DNA of 64,000 nucleotides, from the NCBI GenBank assembly GCA_016714985.1, contig JADKBS010000030.1, positions 40,497 through 104,496 of the forward strand, read 5' to 3'. Below the pieces are notes generated by a model. That model was not told the origin of the DNA, searched no databases, and saw nothing but the letters and a program-made list of their open reading frames with translations. Positions 44,338 through 51,001 of the stretch are shown here, piece by piece. The number at the start of each line of letters is the position of its first letter. Positions within the stretch are counted from its first letter, which is position 1. The DNA comes from Saprospiraceae bacterium (GTDB taxonomy: Bacteria > Bacteroidota > Bacteroidia > Chitinophagales > Saprospiraceae). The translations under genes were made by a program, and so were the position numbers.

Positions 44338-45108
44338 ATGAAATCACCAAATTGGACACGAAGCGAGTTGATTCTCGCTCTCAATTTATACATGAAGTTG
44401 CCTTTTGGTAAGCTTGATGCAAGAACGCCAGAAGTAAAGCACCTTGCCAAGTTGATTGGGCGAACAGATAATGCTGCGTCCATGCGATTGAATAATTTTG
44501 CTAGTGTTGACCCCTTTCAAAAACAAAGAGGAATAAAAGGACTAACTGGTGGCATTAAGCAAGTACAGCCAATTTGGGATGAATTCTCAGAAAATAAAGA
44601 GGCTTTGCTTTTTGAAAGTGAAAAAATACTAGCAGAATTAGAAAATCAAACTATTGAAACCAAATATGCTGAGGAACTTATTGGCACTGAACATTTGAAA
44701 AGTGAAGATAGAATTCGTGAGGTAAAAACAAGGGTAAATCAACAAGCTTTCAAGCAAATTGTCGCTGCCAATTATGCTGGTAAATGTGCAATATCTGGCA
44801 TTAACATCCCGCAACTTTTGATTGCAAGTCATATTATTCCGTGGTCAAAGAACGAGCAGGAGCGCCTTAACCCAGAAAATGGTATTTGCCTTTCAGCACT
44901 TTATGACAAAGCCTTTGATAAAGGGCTTATTGGCATAAATGAACGCATGGAGATATTGATTTCACCATCATTAAAAGCGTATGCAAGCGAACATTATTTT
45001 CCAAGATATTTCACTGAAATAGCTGGGTCAAAATTAGCAGTTCCCAAAAAATACCCACCCCGCATAGAATTCCTCCAATACCACCTCGACACCATCTTCC
45101 AACACTAA
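44338..45108 (+). CDS. HNH endonuclease (COG3440-like restriction nuclease)
   Basis: A 256-residue protein. The N-terminal 90 residues include WTRSELILALNLYMKLPFG and IGRTDNAASMRLNNFAS, a helical DNA-binding module found in putative restriction endonucleases. The C-terminal half is an HNH nuclease: CAISGINIPQLLIASHIIPW (Cys and first His), NPENGICLSALYDKAFDKGLI (Asn and the last motif, with Tyr where His is common). It is probably a DNA-cleaving defence enzyme. Low G+C and a zinc-ribbon gene directly upstream suggest horizontal arrival as a pair. Confidence 0.82.
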   Translation: MKSPNWTRSELILALNLYMKLPFGKLDARTPEVKHLAKLIGRTDNAASMRLNNFASVDPFQKQRGIKGLTGGIKQVQPIWDEFSENKEALLFESEKILAELENQTIETKYAEELIGTEHLKSEDRIREVKTRVNQQAFKQIVAANYAGKCAISGINIPQLLIASHIIPWSKNEQERLNPENGICLSALYDKAFDKGLIGINERMEILISPSLKAYASEHYFPRYFTEIAGSKLAVPKKYPPRIEFLQYHLDTIFQH

Positions 45109-45119
45109 CCCGATATCAA

Positions 45120-45186
45120 AAGCAGCCGAGCGTTTCCATCCCCCGGCAGCTTTTGCTTTTCAAACACAGCCTGCAAAATAAATTTT
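45120..45186 (+). repeat. Left copy of a direct repeat with terminator hairpin
   Basis: It contains a GCCG..CGGC-type hairpin, then CAGCTTTTGCTTTTCAAACA, CAGCCTGCAAAATAAATTTT. It ends the HNH gene and matches 45603-45670 downstream. The two copies bracket the Bro-N fragment. Confidence 0.75.
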
Positions 45187-45303
45187 CCTACTCACGCCGC
45201 CACATCACGCTTTGAAACGGTATTCTCATGGCCAATTACCTGTCCGTTCCTACCTTTGTGCTGTTTATTATCAACACGTGGCATTGCCTAAAACAAACCC
45301 AGA

Positions 45304-45567
45304 ATGAGCAAACAAAGCGACATCAAGCTATTCGAGGACCGGAAAGTGCGCACCCTCTGGGATGCGGAAAAGGAAAAATGGTACTTGTCCATCGTCGATG
45401 TAATTGGGGTGCTGACGGACAGCCCAAATCCGAGGAAGTATTGGAGTGTTTTGAAGACAAGGCTGAAAGCGGAGGGAAGTCAGTTGGCTACAAATTGTAG
45501 TCAACTGAAAATGCAATCAGCAGATGGCAAGTTTTACCTGACCGATGTGGCGGTTACGGCAGGTTGA
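45304..45567 (+). pseudogene. Bro-N (phage antirepressor-like) gene, truncated
   Basis: The 87-residue frame matches the N-terminus of Bro-N/antirepressor-type proteins: SDIKLFEDRKVRTLWDAEKE, KWYLSIVDVIGVLTDS, KYWSVLKTRLKAEGSQL and MQSADGKFYLTDVA. Full members continue with DTEQLLRLIQSIPSPKAEPF and a C-terminal domain. Here the frame ends in AVTAG right after LTDVA. A direct-repeat copy with a terminator begins about 35 bp later. It is a mobile-element or phage-derived remnant. Confidence 0.75.
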
Positions 45568-45602
45568 GGAATCACCTCAACCTCACCACTAACCCAAAAG
45601 CA

Positions 45603-45670
45603 AAAGCCGCCGGACCTTTCCATCAACCCGGCGGCTTTTGCTTTTCAAACACAGCCAGCCAAATAAATTT
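45603..45670 (+). repeat. Right copy of the direct repeat with terminator hairpin
   Basis: GCCGCCGG pairs with CCGGCGGC around ACCTTTCCATCAAC, followed by TTTTGCTTTTCAAACACAGC and a tail matching the left copy at 45120-45186. It is close to the 3' end of the moeZ-like gene on the minus strand. Confidence 0.75.
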
Positions 45671-45681
45671 GGCGGCTACAA

Positions 45682-46818
45682 TCAAACCGCAGGTACACTC
45701 GCATCCACCTCCTTCGCCCAAGCCAGAATCCCCCCTTTCAAATTGTACAGGTTCTCGAACCCGAACTGGTCTTCCAGTTCCCGGATGGCCTTGGCGCTGC
45801 GCACGCCGCTACGGCAGTGTACGACCACTTTTTTATCCTTTAAAATACGGTGGGCTGCACCGCTGACCGAACCGAGCGGAATCAACTCGCCATCGAGGTT
45901 GGCGGTGGCATACTCATGCGGCTCCCGTACGTCAATCAATTGAAAATCAGCGCCTTGCACTTGCCAATCGTAAAGTTCTTGCACGGTGATTTCCTTCACG
46001 GGGCGCAATTCATCGGGTGAAACGATGCCACAGAACTGCTCGTAATTGATGAGGCCCTCGATTTTCGTGTCGAGACTTTTTTGCACCTTTAATATACGTG
46101 TCGTGAAGCTTGCCGCATCGAAGAGGAAGAGCCGCCCGGCGAGGGGTTCGCCCACGCCCGTCAGCACCTTGATGACCTCGCTGGCCTGCATGGAGCCGAT
46201 GATGCCGGGCAGAACACCTAATACACCGCCTTCGGCGCAGTTGGGTACGAGGCCCGGCGGCGGCGGCTCTGGGAACATGTCCCGGTAATTGGGGCCACGG
46301 CTGCCGTCGGGCAGCGGGTAGTTGAAGACGGATACCTGCCCCTCGAACTGGAAAATGGAGGCATAGACGTTCACCTTCCCGGCCAGCACACAGGCGTCGT
46401 TGACGAGGTAGCGAGTTGGGAAATTGTCGGTGCCATCGGCCACAACGTCGTAGTCCTTGACGAGGTCGAGCGCATTCTCCCGGGTGAAGCGGGTCTTGTA
46501 CACCACGATGTCGAGGTGCGGGTTAAGGGCCAGCAGCCGTTCCTTGGCCGTTTCCGCCTTGGACTTCCCCACGTCTTCGGTGGTGAAAAGCACCTGCCGT
46601 TGGAGGTTGCTGTCGTCCACGGTATCGAAGTCCACGATGCCAATATGGCCGACCCCGGCGGCGGCGAGGTAGAGCAGCACCGGGCTGCCAAGGCCCCCGC
46701 TGCCGATGACGAGCACCCGGCCCGCCTTTAGTTTTTCTTGTCCCTGCAAGCCGAATTCCGGGATGGCGATGTGCCGTGCGTACCGGGCCATTTCGGCGGG
46801 GGTTAGACTGGTATTCAT
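45682..46818 (-). CDS. moeZ: MoeZ/MoeB-like adenylyltransferase with rhodanese domain
   Basis: A 378-residue E1-like enzyme that adenylates, and through its rhodanese domain sulfurates, the C-terminal Gly-Gly of a ubiquitin-like sulfur carrier. It has VLVIGSGGLGSPVL (about residues 34-47), DFDTVDDSNLQRQ, DGTDNFPTRY and VPNCAEGGVLG. The usual CxxC zinc pair before FPEPPPPG is replaced by NYRD. The rhodanese domain (about 275-375) has active-site VVHCRSGVRSAK. It is the last gene of the cysM-JAMM-cysO-moeZ operon and the obvious activator of the small carrier upstream. Confidence 0.9.
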   Translation of the reverse strand: MNTSLTPAEMARYARHIAIPEFGLQGQEKLKAGRVLVIGSGGLGSPVLLYLAAAGVGHIGIVDFDTVDDSNLQRQVLFTTEDVGKSKAETAKERLLALNPHLDIVVYKTRFTRENALDLVKDYDVVADGTDNFPTRYLVNDACVLAGKVNVYASIFQFEGQVSVFNYPLPDGSRGPNYRDMFPEPPPPGLVPNCAEGGVLGVLPGIIGSMQASEVIKVLTGVGEPLAGRLFLFDAASFTTRILKVQKSLDTKIEGLINYEQFCGIVSPDELRPVKEITVQELYDWQVQGADFQLIDVREPHEYATANLDGELIPLGSVSGAAHRILKDKKVVVHCRSGVRSAKAIRELEDQFGFENLYNLKGGILAWAKEVDASVPAV

Positions 46819-46822
46819 GTTT

Positions 46823-46860
46823 GAAAGGATTGAAGGATTGAGGGGGATTGAAGGATTGAA
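46823..46860 (-). repeat. CTTCAATC word repeat before moeZ
   Basis: On the mRNA strand, TTCAATCC words with a few interruptions run up to the moeZ start codon. They are nearly free of G. Confidence 0.7.
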
Positions 46861-46900
46861 TTGGCCCTCCTGTTTTCTCAAATCCTATGTTTCAAATTTC

Positions 46901-47011
46901 GTAACTGCTTAGGAGGGTGTGGGAGGAGAGAGAAAGAATGAAATTTTTTCTTCTCCACATTTAGTTTTTGGGGAAAATTGAACCAAAACTCCCCCCTGCC
47001 TAAGTAGTGAC
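46901..47011 (-). repeat. Double-hairpin repeat element, copy D (degenerate)
   Basis: GTAACTGCTTAGGAGGGTGT and GGGAGGAGAGAGAAAGAATG match copy C, but the second half is shortened (111 bp). The right end CCTAAGTAGTGAC is diverged. It lies between the CysO-like and MoeZ-like genes, 7 bp from the former's stop. Confidence 0.75.
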
Positions 47012-47017
47012 CAAATT

Positions 47018-47296
47018 TCAATTAATGCCACCGGCTATTGCGGGCACGATGCTAATCACTGCATTGGAAGCAACGGCAGTCGCTCCTTTTTCCAGTGAAT
47101 TGATGTCGTCTTCGCCGAGATAGACCTTGATGAAGGAGCGGATGTTGCGGTTGTCGTCGAACAGGTGGCGCTCCAGCCCGCTGTGGGCTTGGGCCAGTTG
47201 TTCGATGGCTTCCTGCACGGTGTTGCCACTTGTCTCAAAGCTGCTGGTGTTGTCGGTAAATTTACGCAAAGGCGTCGGGATGATAATTTTTGCCAT
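47018..47296 (-). CDS. cysO: MoaD/ThiS/CysO-type sulfur carrier protein with Gly-Gly-Ile-Asn end
   Basis: A 92-residue ubiquitin-like carrier. IIIPTPLRKF starts the first strand, TVQEAIEQLAQAH forms the helix, and VAIVPAIAGG-like residues (SIVPAIAGG) precede the C-terminus. Active carriers end in Gly-Gly, which is adenylated and converted to a thiocarboxylate. Here two residues (Ile-Asn) follow the Gly-Gly, so the adjacent JAMM protease would first have to remove them. By context it should deliver sulfide to CysM. The symbol is by analogy to mycobacterial cysO. Confidence 0.88.
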   Translation of the reverse strand: MAKIIIPTPLRKFTDNTSSFETSGNTVQEAIEQLAQAHSGLERHLFDDNRNIRSFIKVYLGEDDINSLEKGATAVASNAVISIVPAIAGGIN

Positions 47297-47414
47297 TTTT
47301 ATTGATTGTTTGATTGATGAATTGCTTGCTTGTTATCGTCCGGTTTGTCATTGCCACAGGTAACCAGCAACGCAATACGTGACGTCGCAGTTTGCCTTCG
47401 GCAATGACAAACCC

Positions 47415-47879
47415 TCACGACACAGGGTTCAATACACTGTTTTCGGATTCTATGAAAACTTGCTCCTCCACGAACTCCCTCGCTTCGTCCTTGAGCCGCC
47501 AACTTTTGTGGTCGGCGATTTCACCGTTCATCACCGATACGATGACGTAGGAGAAATAGGGCATGGCCACCGCCAAATCATGCTCGGAGGCAATGGCCGG
47601 ATGGTTCGGGTGCGAGTGATAGACGCCCAAAAGTGCCGTGTCGTTTTGCAGGGCATACCGCTCTGCCCGCATGTATTCCAACGGCGAAATCTCGAAACGG
47701 CGCCGCTGGTCGCCCTCCTTGCTGTTGGTCACGGGCACAGCGAGCGTGATTTGCCTTTCGCCGCTTACCGATTCCGTTCCATAAAGAAAGCCACAGCACT
47801 CGTTCGGGAAGGCGCTGATGCCATCGGCGTTGATGGTTTCGACGGCTTCGCCGCTTAGTTTTACAGTTAAGTTGCTCAT
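47415..47879 (-). CDS. mec: JAMM/MPN+ metalloprotease (Mec-like)
   Basis: A 154-residue zinc protease. It shows NECCGFL with catalytic Glu27, then the JAMM core GVYHSHPNHPAIASEHD with His88, His90 and Asp101 as zinc ligands. In actinobacteria the homologue Mec frees cysteine from the CysO-cysteine adduct; in siderophore systems a relative trims residues after Gly-Gly of the carrier. Both roles fit here, given the Gly-Gly-Ile-Asn carrier next door. It lies between cysM and the carrier gene. The ATG at 47879 starts the conserved domain. Confidence 0.9.
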   Translation of the reverse strand: MSNLTVKLSGEAVETINADGISAFPNECCGFLYGTESVSGERQITLAVPVTNSKEGDQRRRFEISPLEYMRAERYALQNDTALLGVYHSHPNHPAIASEHDLAVAMPYFSYVIVSVMNGEIADHKSWRLKDEAREFVEEQVFIESENSVLNPVS

Positions 47880-47885
47880 TTTTCT

Positions 47886-47967
47886 GGTTGATAAGGGTTG
47901 ATTAAGGTTGATGAAGTTGATAGGGGGCCACATCAACCCTTATCAACTTCATCAACCTTTATCAACC
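47886..47967 (-). repeat. GGTTGATAAGG / CCTTATCAACC word-repeat hairpin between cysM and mec
   Basis: Complementary word tracts on either side of GGGGGCCAC can form a stem of roughly 35 bp. The cysM stop codon lies in the first tract, and the mec start follows the second. Confidence 0.75.
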
Positions 47968-48903
47968 AAAAATATGGTTCATCACCTCCGAATACTTCTC
48001 CGCATTGTCGGCGAAGGTGGTGACAATGGTTCCTTCTCCTATTTGTTCCGCAACCTTGATGGCGCCAAGCAGGTTTGCAGCGGCACTTGGGCTGACGAGC
48101 AAACCTTCGGATTGCGCCAGCAAACGCACCATATCATAGGCGTCGAGGGTATCCACTTCAAGGAAGCGATCGGCCAGTTTTTCATCGTAAATCTTGGGGA
48201 CGATGGCAGTTTCCAAGTGTTTCCAGCCTTCGAGGCCGTGCATGGGGTTGTCGGGTTGCAGGCCGATGAGTTCGATGTCGTTGTTGAACATCTTGAGACC
48301 CCGGCCCGTGCCCATGAAAGTGCCCGTAGTCCCCAGTCCCGCCACGAAATGGGTGATTTTGCCGCAGGTCTGCTGCCAGATTTCAGGGGCGGTGGTTTCG
48401 TAGTGCGCCCGCCAGTTGTTGTCATTGGCGTACTGGTCGGCGTAGAAGTAGCGGTCGGGTTGCTCCCGGTTGAGGCGCTTGGCTTCGAGCTGTGCGCCAT
48501 CGGTGCCGTCGAATCGGGAGGTGTAGTGTATGTTGACGCCGAATGCTTGCAGTATGCGCTTGCGTTCGGGGCTTGCGTTTTCTGGGAGGCAGAGCGTGAC
48601 GGGTATTTTAAGGGCTGCGCAAATGGCGGCGTAGGCGATGCCCGTGTTGCCGCTGGTGGCATCGAGCAGGTGCTGGCCGTGGCCGAGTTGCCCGTCCCGC
48701 AGGGCATTCTTGATGATGTTGAACGCTGGGCGGCTCTTTACACTGCCGCCGAGCTGCTGCCATTCCAGTTTGGCGAAGATGCGTACGCCAGGCTTGCGAT
48801 ACACGTTGCGTATTTCGTAGAGCGGCGTTTTTCCAACGAGTTGGCCAACTTGCAGCGTCTTCTCGGCGGCGGACACGCTAGGTAGCAACAGGGATGTGGT
48901 CAT
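47962..48903 (-). CDS. cysM: Cysteine synthase, CysM type
   Basis: A 313-residue PLP enzyme of the O-acetylserine/O-phosphoserine sulfhydrylase family. The PLP Lys56 is in GGSVKSRPAF, DATSGNTGIAYA forms the substrate loop, GLGTTGTFMGTGRG binds phosphate, and VSPSAAANLLGAI is the C-terminal PLP Ser motif. As first gene of the operon with JAMM protease, carrier and activator, it probably takes sulfur from the carrier thiocarboxylate as mycobacterial CysM does. Its 175-nt leader carries a Cys-rich leader ORF and a terminator. The ATG at 48903 gives the normal family N-terminus. Confidence 0.93.
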   Translation of the reverse strand: MTTSLLLPSVSAAEKTLQVGQLVGKTPLYEIRNVYRKPGVRIFAKLEWQQLGGSVKSRPAFNIIKNALRDGQLGHGQHLLDATSGNTGIAYAAICAALKIPVTLCLPENASPERKRILQAFGVNIHYTSRFDGTDGAQLEAKRLNREQPDRYFYADQYANDNNWRAHYETTAPEIWQQTCGKITHFVAGLGTTGTFMGTGRGLKMFNNDIELIGLQPDNPMHGLEGWKHLETAIVPKIYDEKLADRFLEVDTLDAYDMVRLLAQSEGLLVSPSAAANLLGAIKVAEQIGEGTIVTTFADNAEKYSEVMNHIFG

Positions 48904-48910
48904 TTTTCTT

Positions 48911-48992
48911 TGGTTTAGGAGGTTTAGGAGGTTTAAGCGATTTAGGTTTGGCCTCAAGCTAAACCATCTAAACCTCCTAAACTTTCTAAACC
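48911..48992 (-). repeat. GGTTTAGGAGG / CCTCCTAAACC word-repeat hairpin in the cysM leader
   Basis: Complementary words on both sides of GGCCTCAAGC fold into a long stem between the attenuator terminator and the cysM start. The start-proximal half reads AAACCTCCTAAACC on the mRNA. Confidence 0.75.
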
Positions 48993-49010
48993 ACTTCTCT
49001 GGTACGCCCA

Positions 49011-49050
49011 AAACAAAAGCGCCTTTCCGAATACACGGAAAGGCGCTTTT
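49011..49050 (-). terminator. Attenuator-type terminator in the cysM leader
   Basis: A perfect 15-bp stem, AAAAGCGCCTTTCCG (49036-49050 on the minus strand) with its complement (49015-49029), loop of six. The U-rich end TTTTGTTTT follows. It lies 29 nt after the stop of the Cys-rich leader ORF and 108 nt before the cysM ATG. Confidence 0.85.
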
Positions 49051-49078
49051 GCTCTTGATGGATTATTGATTCAATTCA

Positions 49079-49150
49079 TCACGACATGCCGCTGCCCTTC
49101 CCTGCCGGGTAGGTACAACAACAACAAGCGATGAATTGGATTTGAGTCAT
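49079..49150 (-). CDS. Cys-rich leader peptide (23 codons) upstream of the cysM operon
   Basis: ATG at 49150, TGA at 49079-49081. Residues 9-12 are four consecutive Cys codons, all TGT, which is most unlikely by chance in a short frame. The RNA of codons 4-7 (ATCCAATTCATC) can pair with GATGAATTGAAT overlapping the leader stop, so a ribosome stalled at the Cys codons would disrupt that stem before the terminator at 49011-49050 forms. The leader is preceded by a promoter at 49170-49202. I infer classical transcription attenuation sensing charged tRNA-Cys. It is too short for normal gene callers. Confidence 0.8.
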   Translation of the reverse strand: MTQIQFIACCCCTYPAGKGSGMS

Positions 49151-49169
49151 TTTTGAAAATTGAACTTGA

Positions 49170-49202
49170 CAATTATACAAGTCTTTGCAGGAAAAGTTCA
49201 AA
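49170..49202 (-). promoter_or_regulatory. Bacteroidota promoter for the cysteine operon leader
   Basis: On the minus strand TTTG (49199-49202), a 21-bp spacer and TATAATTG (49170-49177, one mismatch to TAnnTTTG). The leader ATG is 20 bp downstream. Confidence 0.6.
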
Positions 49203-51001
49203 AGTTGTGCCAGAGGCAAACTCAAAAAAAAATGAAATCTTGCAAATTATTCTTTAGTTACGATGTATAATACATTGATTTGCAATAGTTTGAAAGATGC
49301 TTTTTGGCACTAACCCTAAAGCTGTATTCAGGCATTTTTATCTAACTAATAAATATTTGTTGAAATAAGTATTAAAAAAAATGCCTTGGGTCTATACAAG
49401 AATGAAAGAAATGCATACCTTGTGCCCGATTTAAGACACACACCAGATTAGACACTCGTAAAATTTGACATAATGAGGCCAAAGACAAGGCCTACCTCAC
49501 CCAGCGAATTGTGCTGAGATGCTACACTAAGAATTCACTATTGAACACTGTAGGGGTTAACCGCCTTGCTGCACTAAAAATTTCCCAATCCGATTTCAAA
49601 ACGCCCACAATGGGCATTCTCAAGGTTTGCAATACATCCCTTTACCGATCAAGAAATGTGTATTGCCTGTACTGATACTAGATTTTCCTAGGCTGGCAAT
49701 GCCTAAGATGCAATTTGTAATCCCTTGAGAACACGCAAGACCTCTTTCTGGGTTATCCAGGAAGGGGTTCTGCGTTTTTGGGGGTAGCGTCATCGTTGAG
49801 GGTTTCAGGTGATTCCATAGCTTGTCCCGATTTTTCGGGATTTTCAGGGAGTGCTAAGTACATGCGACTGATGATGTTAGATGATGCAAGTCAGGGATTG
49901 AAATTGCACAATTTTGATGGAACCTAAAGCCGCAGGACTTGTCCAGAAAATTGGGAGCGGCTAAACTTTTGAATTGTTCGGTTGCTTGACATGGGGGGCC
50001 TGAAGGCCGAGTTGAGAGTGGGCCCTGAAGGCGGGTTCTACAGAGAGGGCGCTGCACCTGTTTCAATCCCTAATTCGGATAGATTGTAAATTTGATTTAG
50101 CCCCCCTGAAACCCCTGAAACCTGAAACGCCGAAAAATCGGGACAAGCTCTGAAACCCCGCTTCAATCCCCCCTAAAATACCTAATGCCAGCGATTTTGA
50201 AATTATTTTTTTACAAATACTTGGTGCATTCAAAGGGAGCAGCTACTTTTGGCTCGATTTTTAAAGTAATCTATTAAAATTCCTGTGAACATGAAAGGAC
50301 TGTTTACCAACGTAAGAGCGTGATGAGAAGCCGGAAGGACATCTGACCAATTAAGCAACACCGTTTTTAGTAAGATACCTATCCTGACAACCGATTTTTG
50401 TACAAAAGACATCTCACAACCAATTGTAGCCGAGCTTCTCATCCATTTTTTTCTTGCAGTTTCCCTCCATTGTTCAGCCACAGGACATTTTGCTGCTTTC
50501 GGTGGTGTTGCCCACTAACTCTTGAAACAAATCTATTCATTGCTGCCAATCGGATTGGTAGTTTGGCCTGTTCCCCCATCCCTATGGCAGGTCATGGAAT
50601 CATATTCTTCTTTGCGCCCCAAAGAGCAAAAGATGTAATCGGTTTTTGGGATAGCCTCTCTCCACGTTTTGGAGGGGGGTTTTTTTTTATTGCGGATTTG
50701 CGATTTCGGATTTCGGATTGGGGCAGGTGCTAATAGTTCTTTTTGAGGGATAGCAAAATATTAGTCTCCTGCCTGTTTCAGTTTGTTGGAGGGGTAGTTA
50801 TGCGGACTTACGATTGCAGATTGAGACAGGTATTAATCGTGCTTTTTGTGGGGTAATACAGTTTTAGTCTCCTGCCCGCCTTGGTTTGGTCGAAAAACAA
50901 GGTGACCGCCTCGCCTGCCGTCGGTCAATAGCCTGCTGATTTTTGTTTACCTTGCGTCGCTTTTCATAGAAAGCGCTTTTTCCTTCACTAAAAAAGACTG
51001 A
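49203..51001. other. 1.8-kb gene-poor region
   Basis: No convincing gene was found. The first 500 bp are A/T-rich. On the minus strand a scrap reading ITQKEVLRVLKGLQIAS (about 49700-49760) looks protein-like but is quickly stopped. A perfect 20-bp inverted repeat (AGCTTGTCCCGATTTTTCGG at 49819-49838, complement at 50130-50149) spans 331 bp. CCCTGAAAC words (50105-50130) and ATTTCGGATT words (50690-50722) occur. Possibly a decayed mobile element. Confidence 0.5.
49819..50149. repeat. 331-bp segment bounded by a perfect 20-bp inverted repeat
   Basis: The ends AGCTTGTCCCGATTTTTCGG and the exact complement contain the dispersed CCCGATTTTTCGGG palindrome also seen near 87-98 and 21804-21818. The interior has no ORF of note. 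Confidence 0.55.

Noticed and set aside
49060..49150. SAM or other known riboswitch upstream of cysM
   Set aside because: No riboswitch core was found; the conserved feature is the short ORF with a Cys codon run.
50055..50090. CRISPR-like repeat (TTTCAATCCCTAATTC)
   Set aside because: It occurs once, with no spacing pattern and no cas gene nearby.
50230..50481. 83-residue minus-strand ORF in the gene-poor region
   Set aside because: No recognisable domain, promoter or conserved pattern; kept only as part of the gap description.
50750..51001. yybP-ykoY Mn riboswitch before terC
   Set aside because: The conserved core segments are not visible in the leader.
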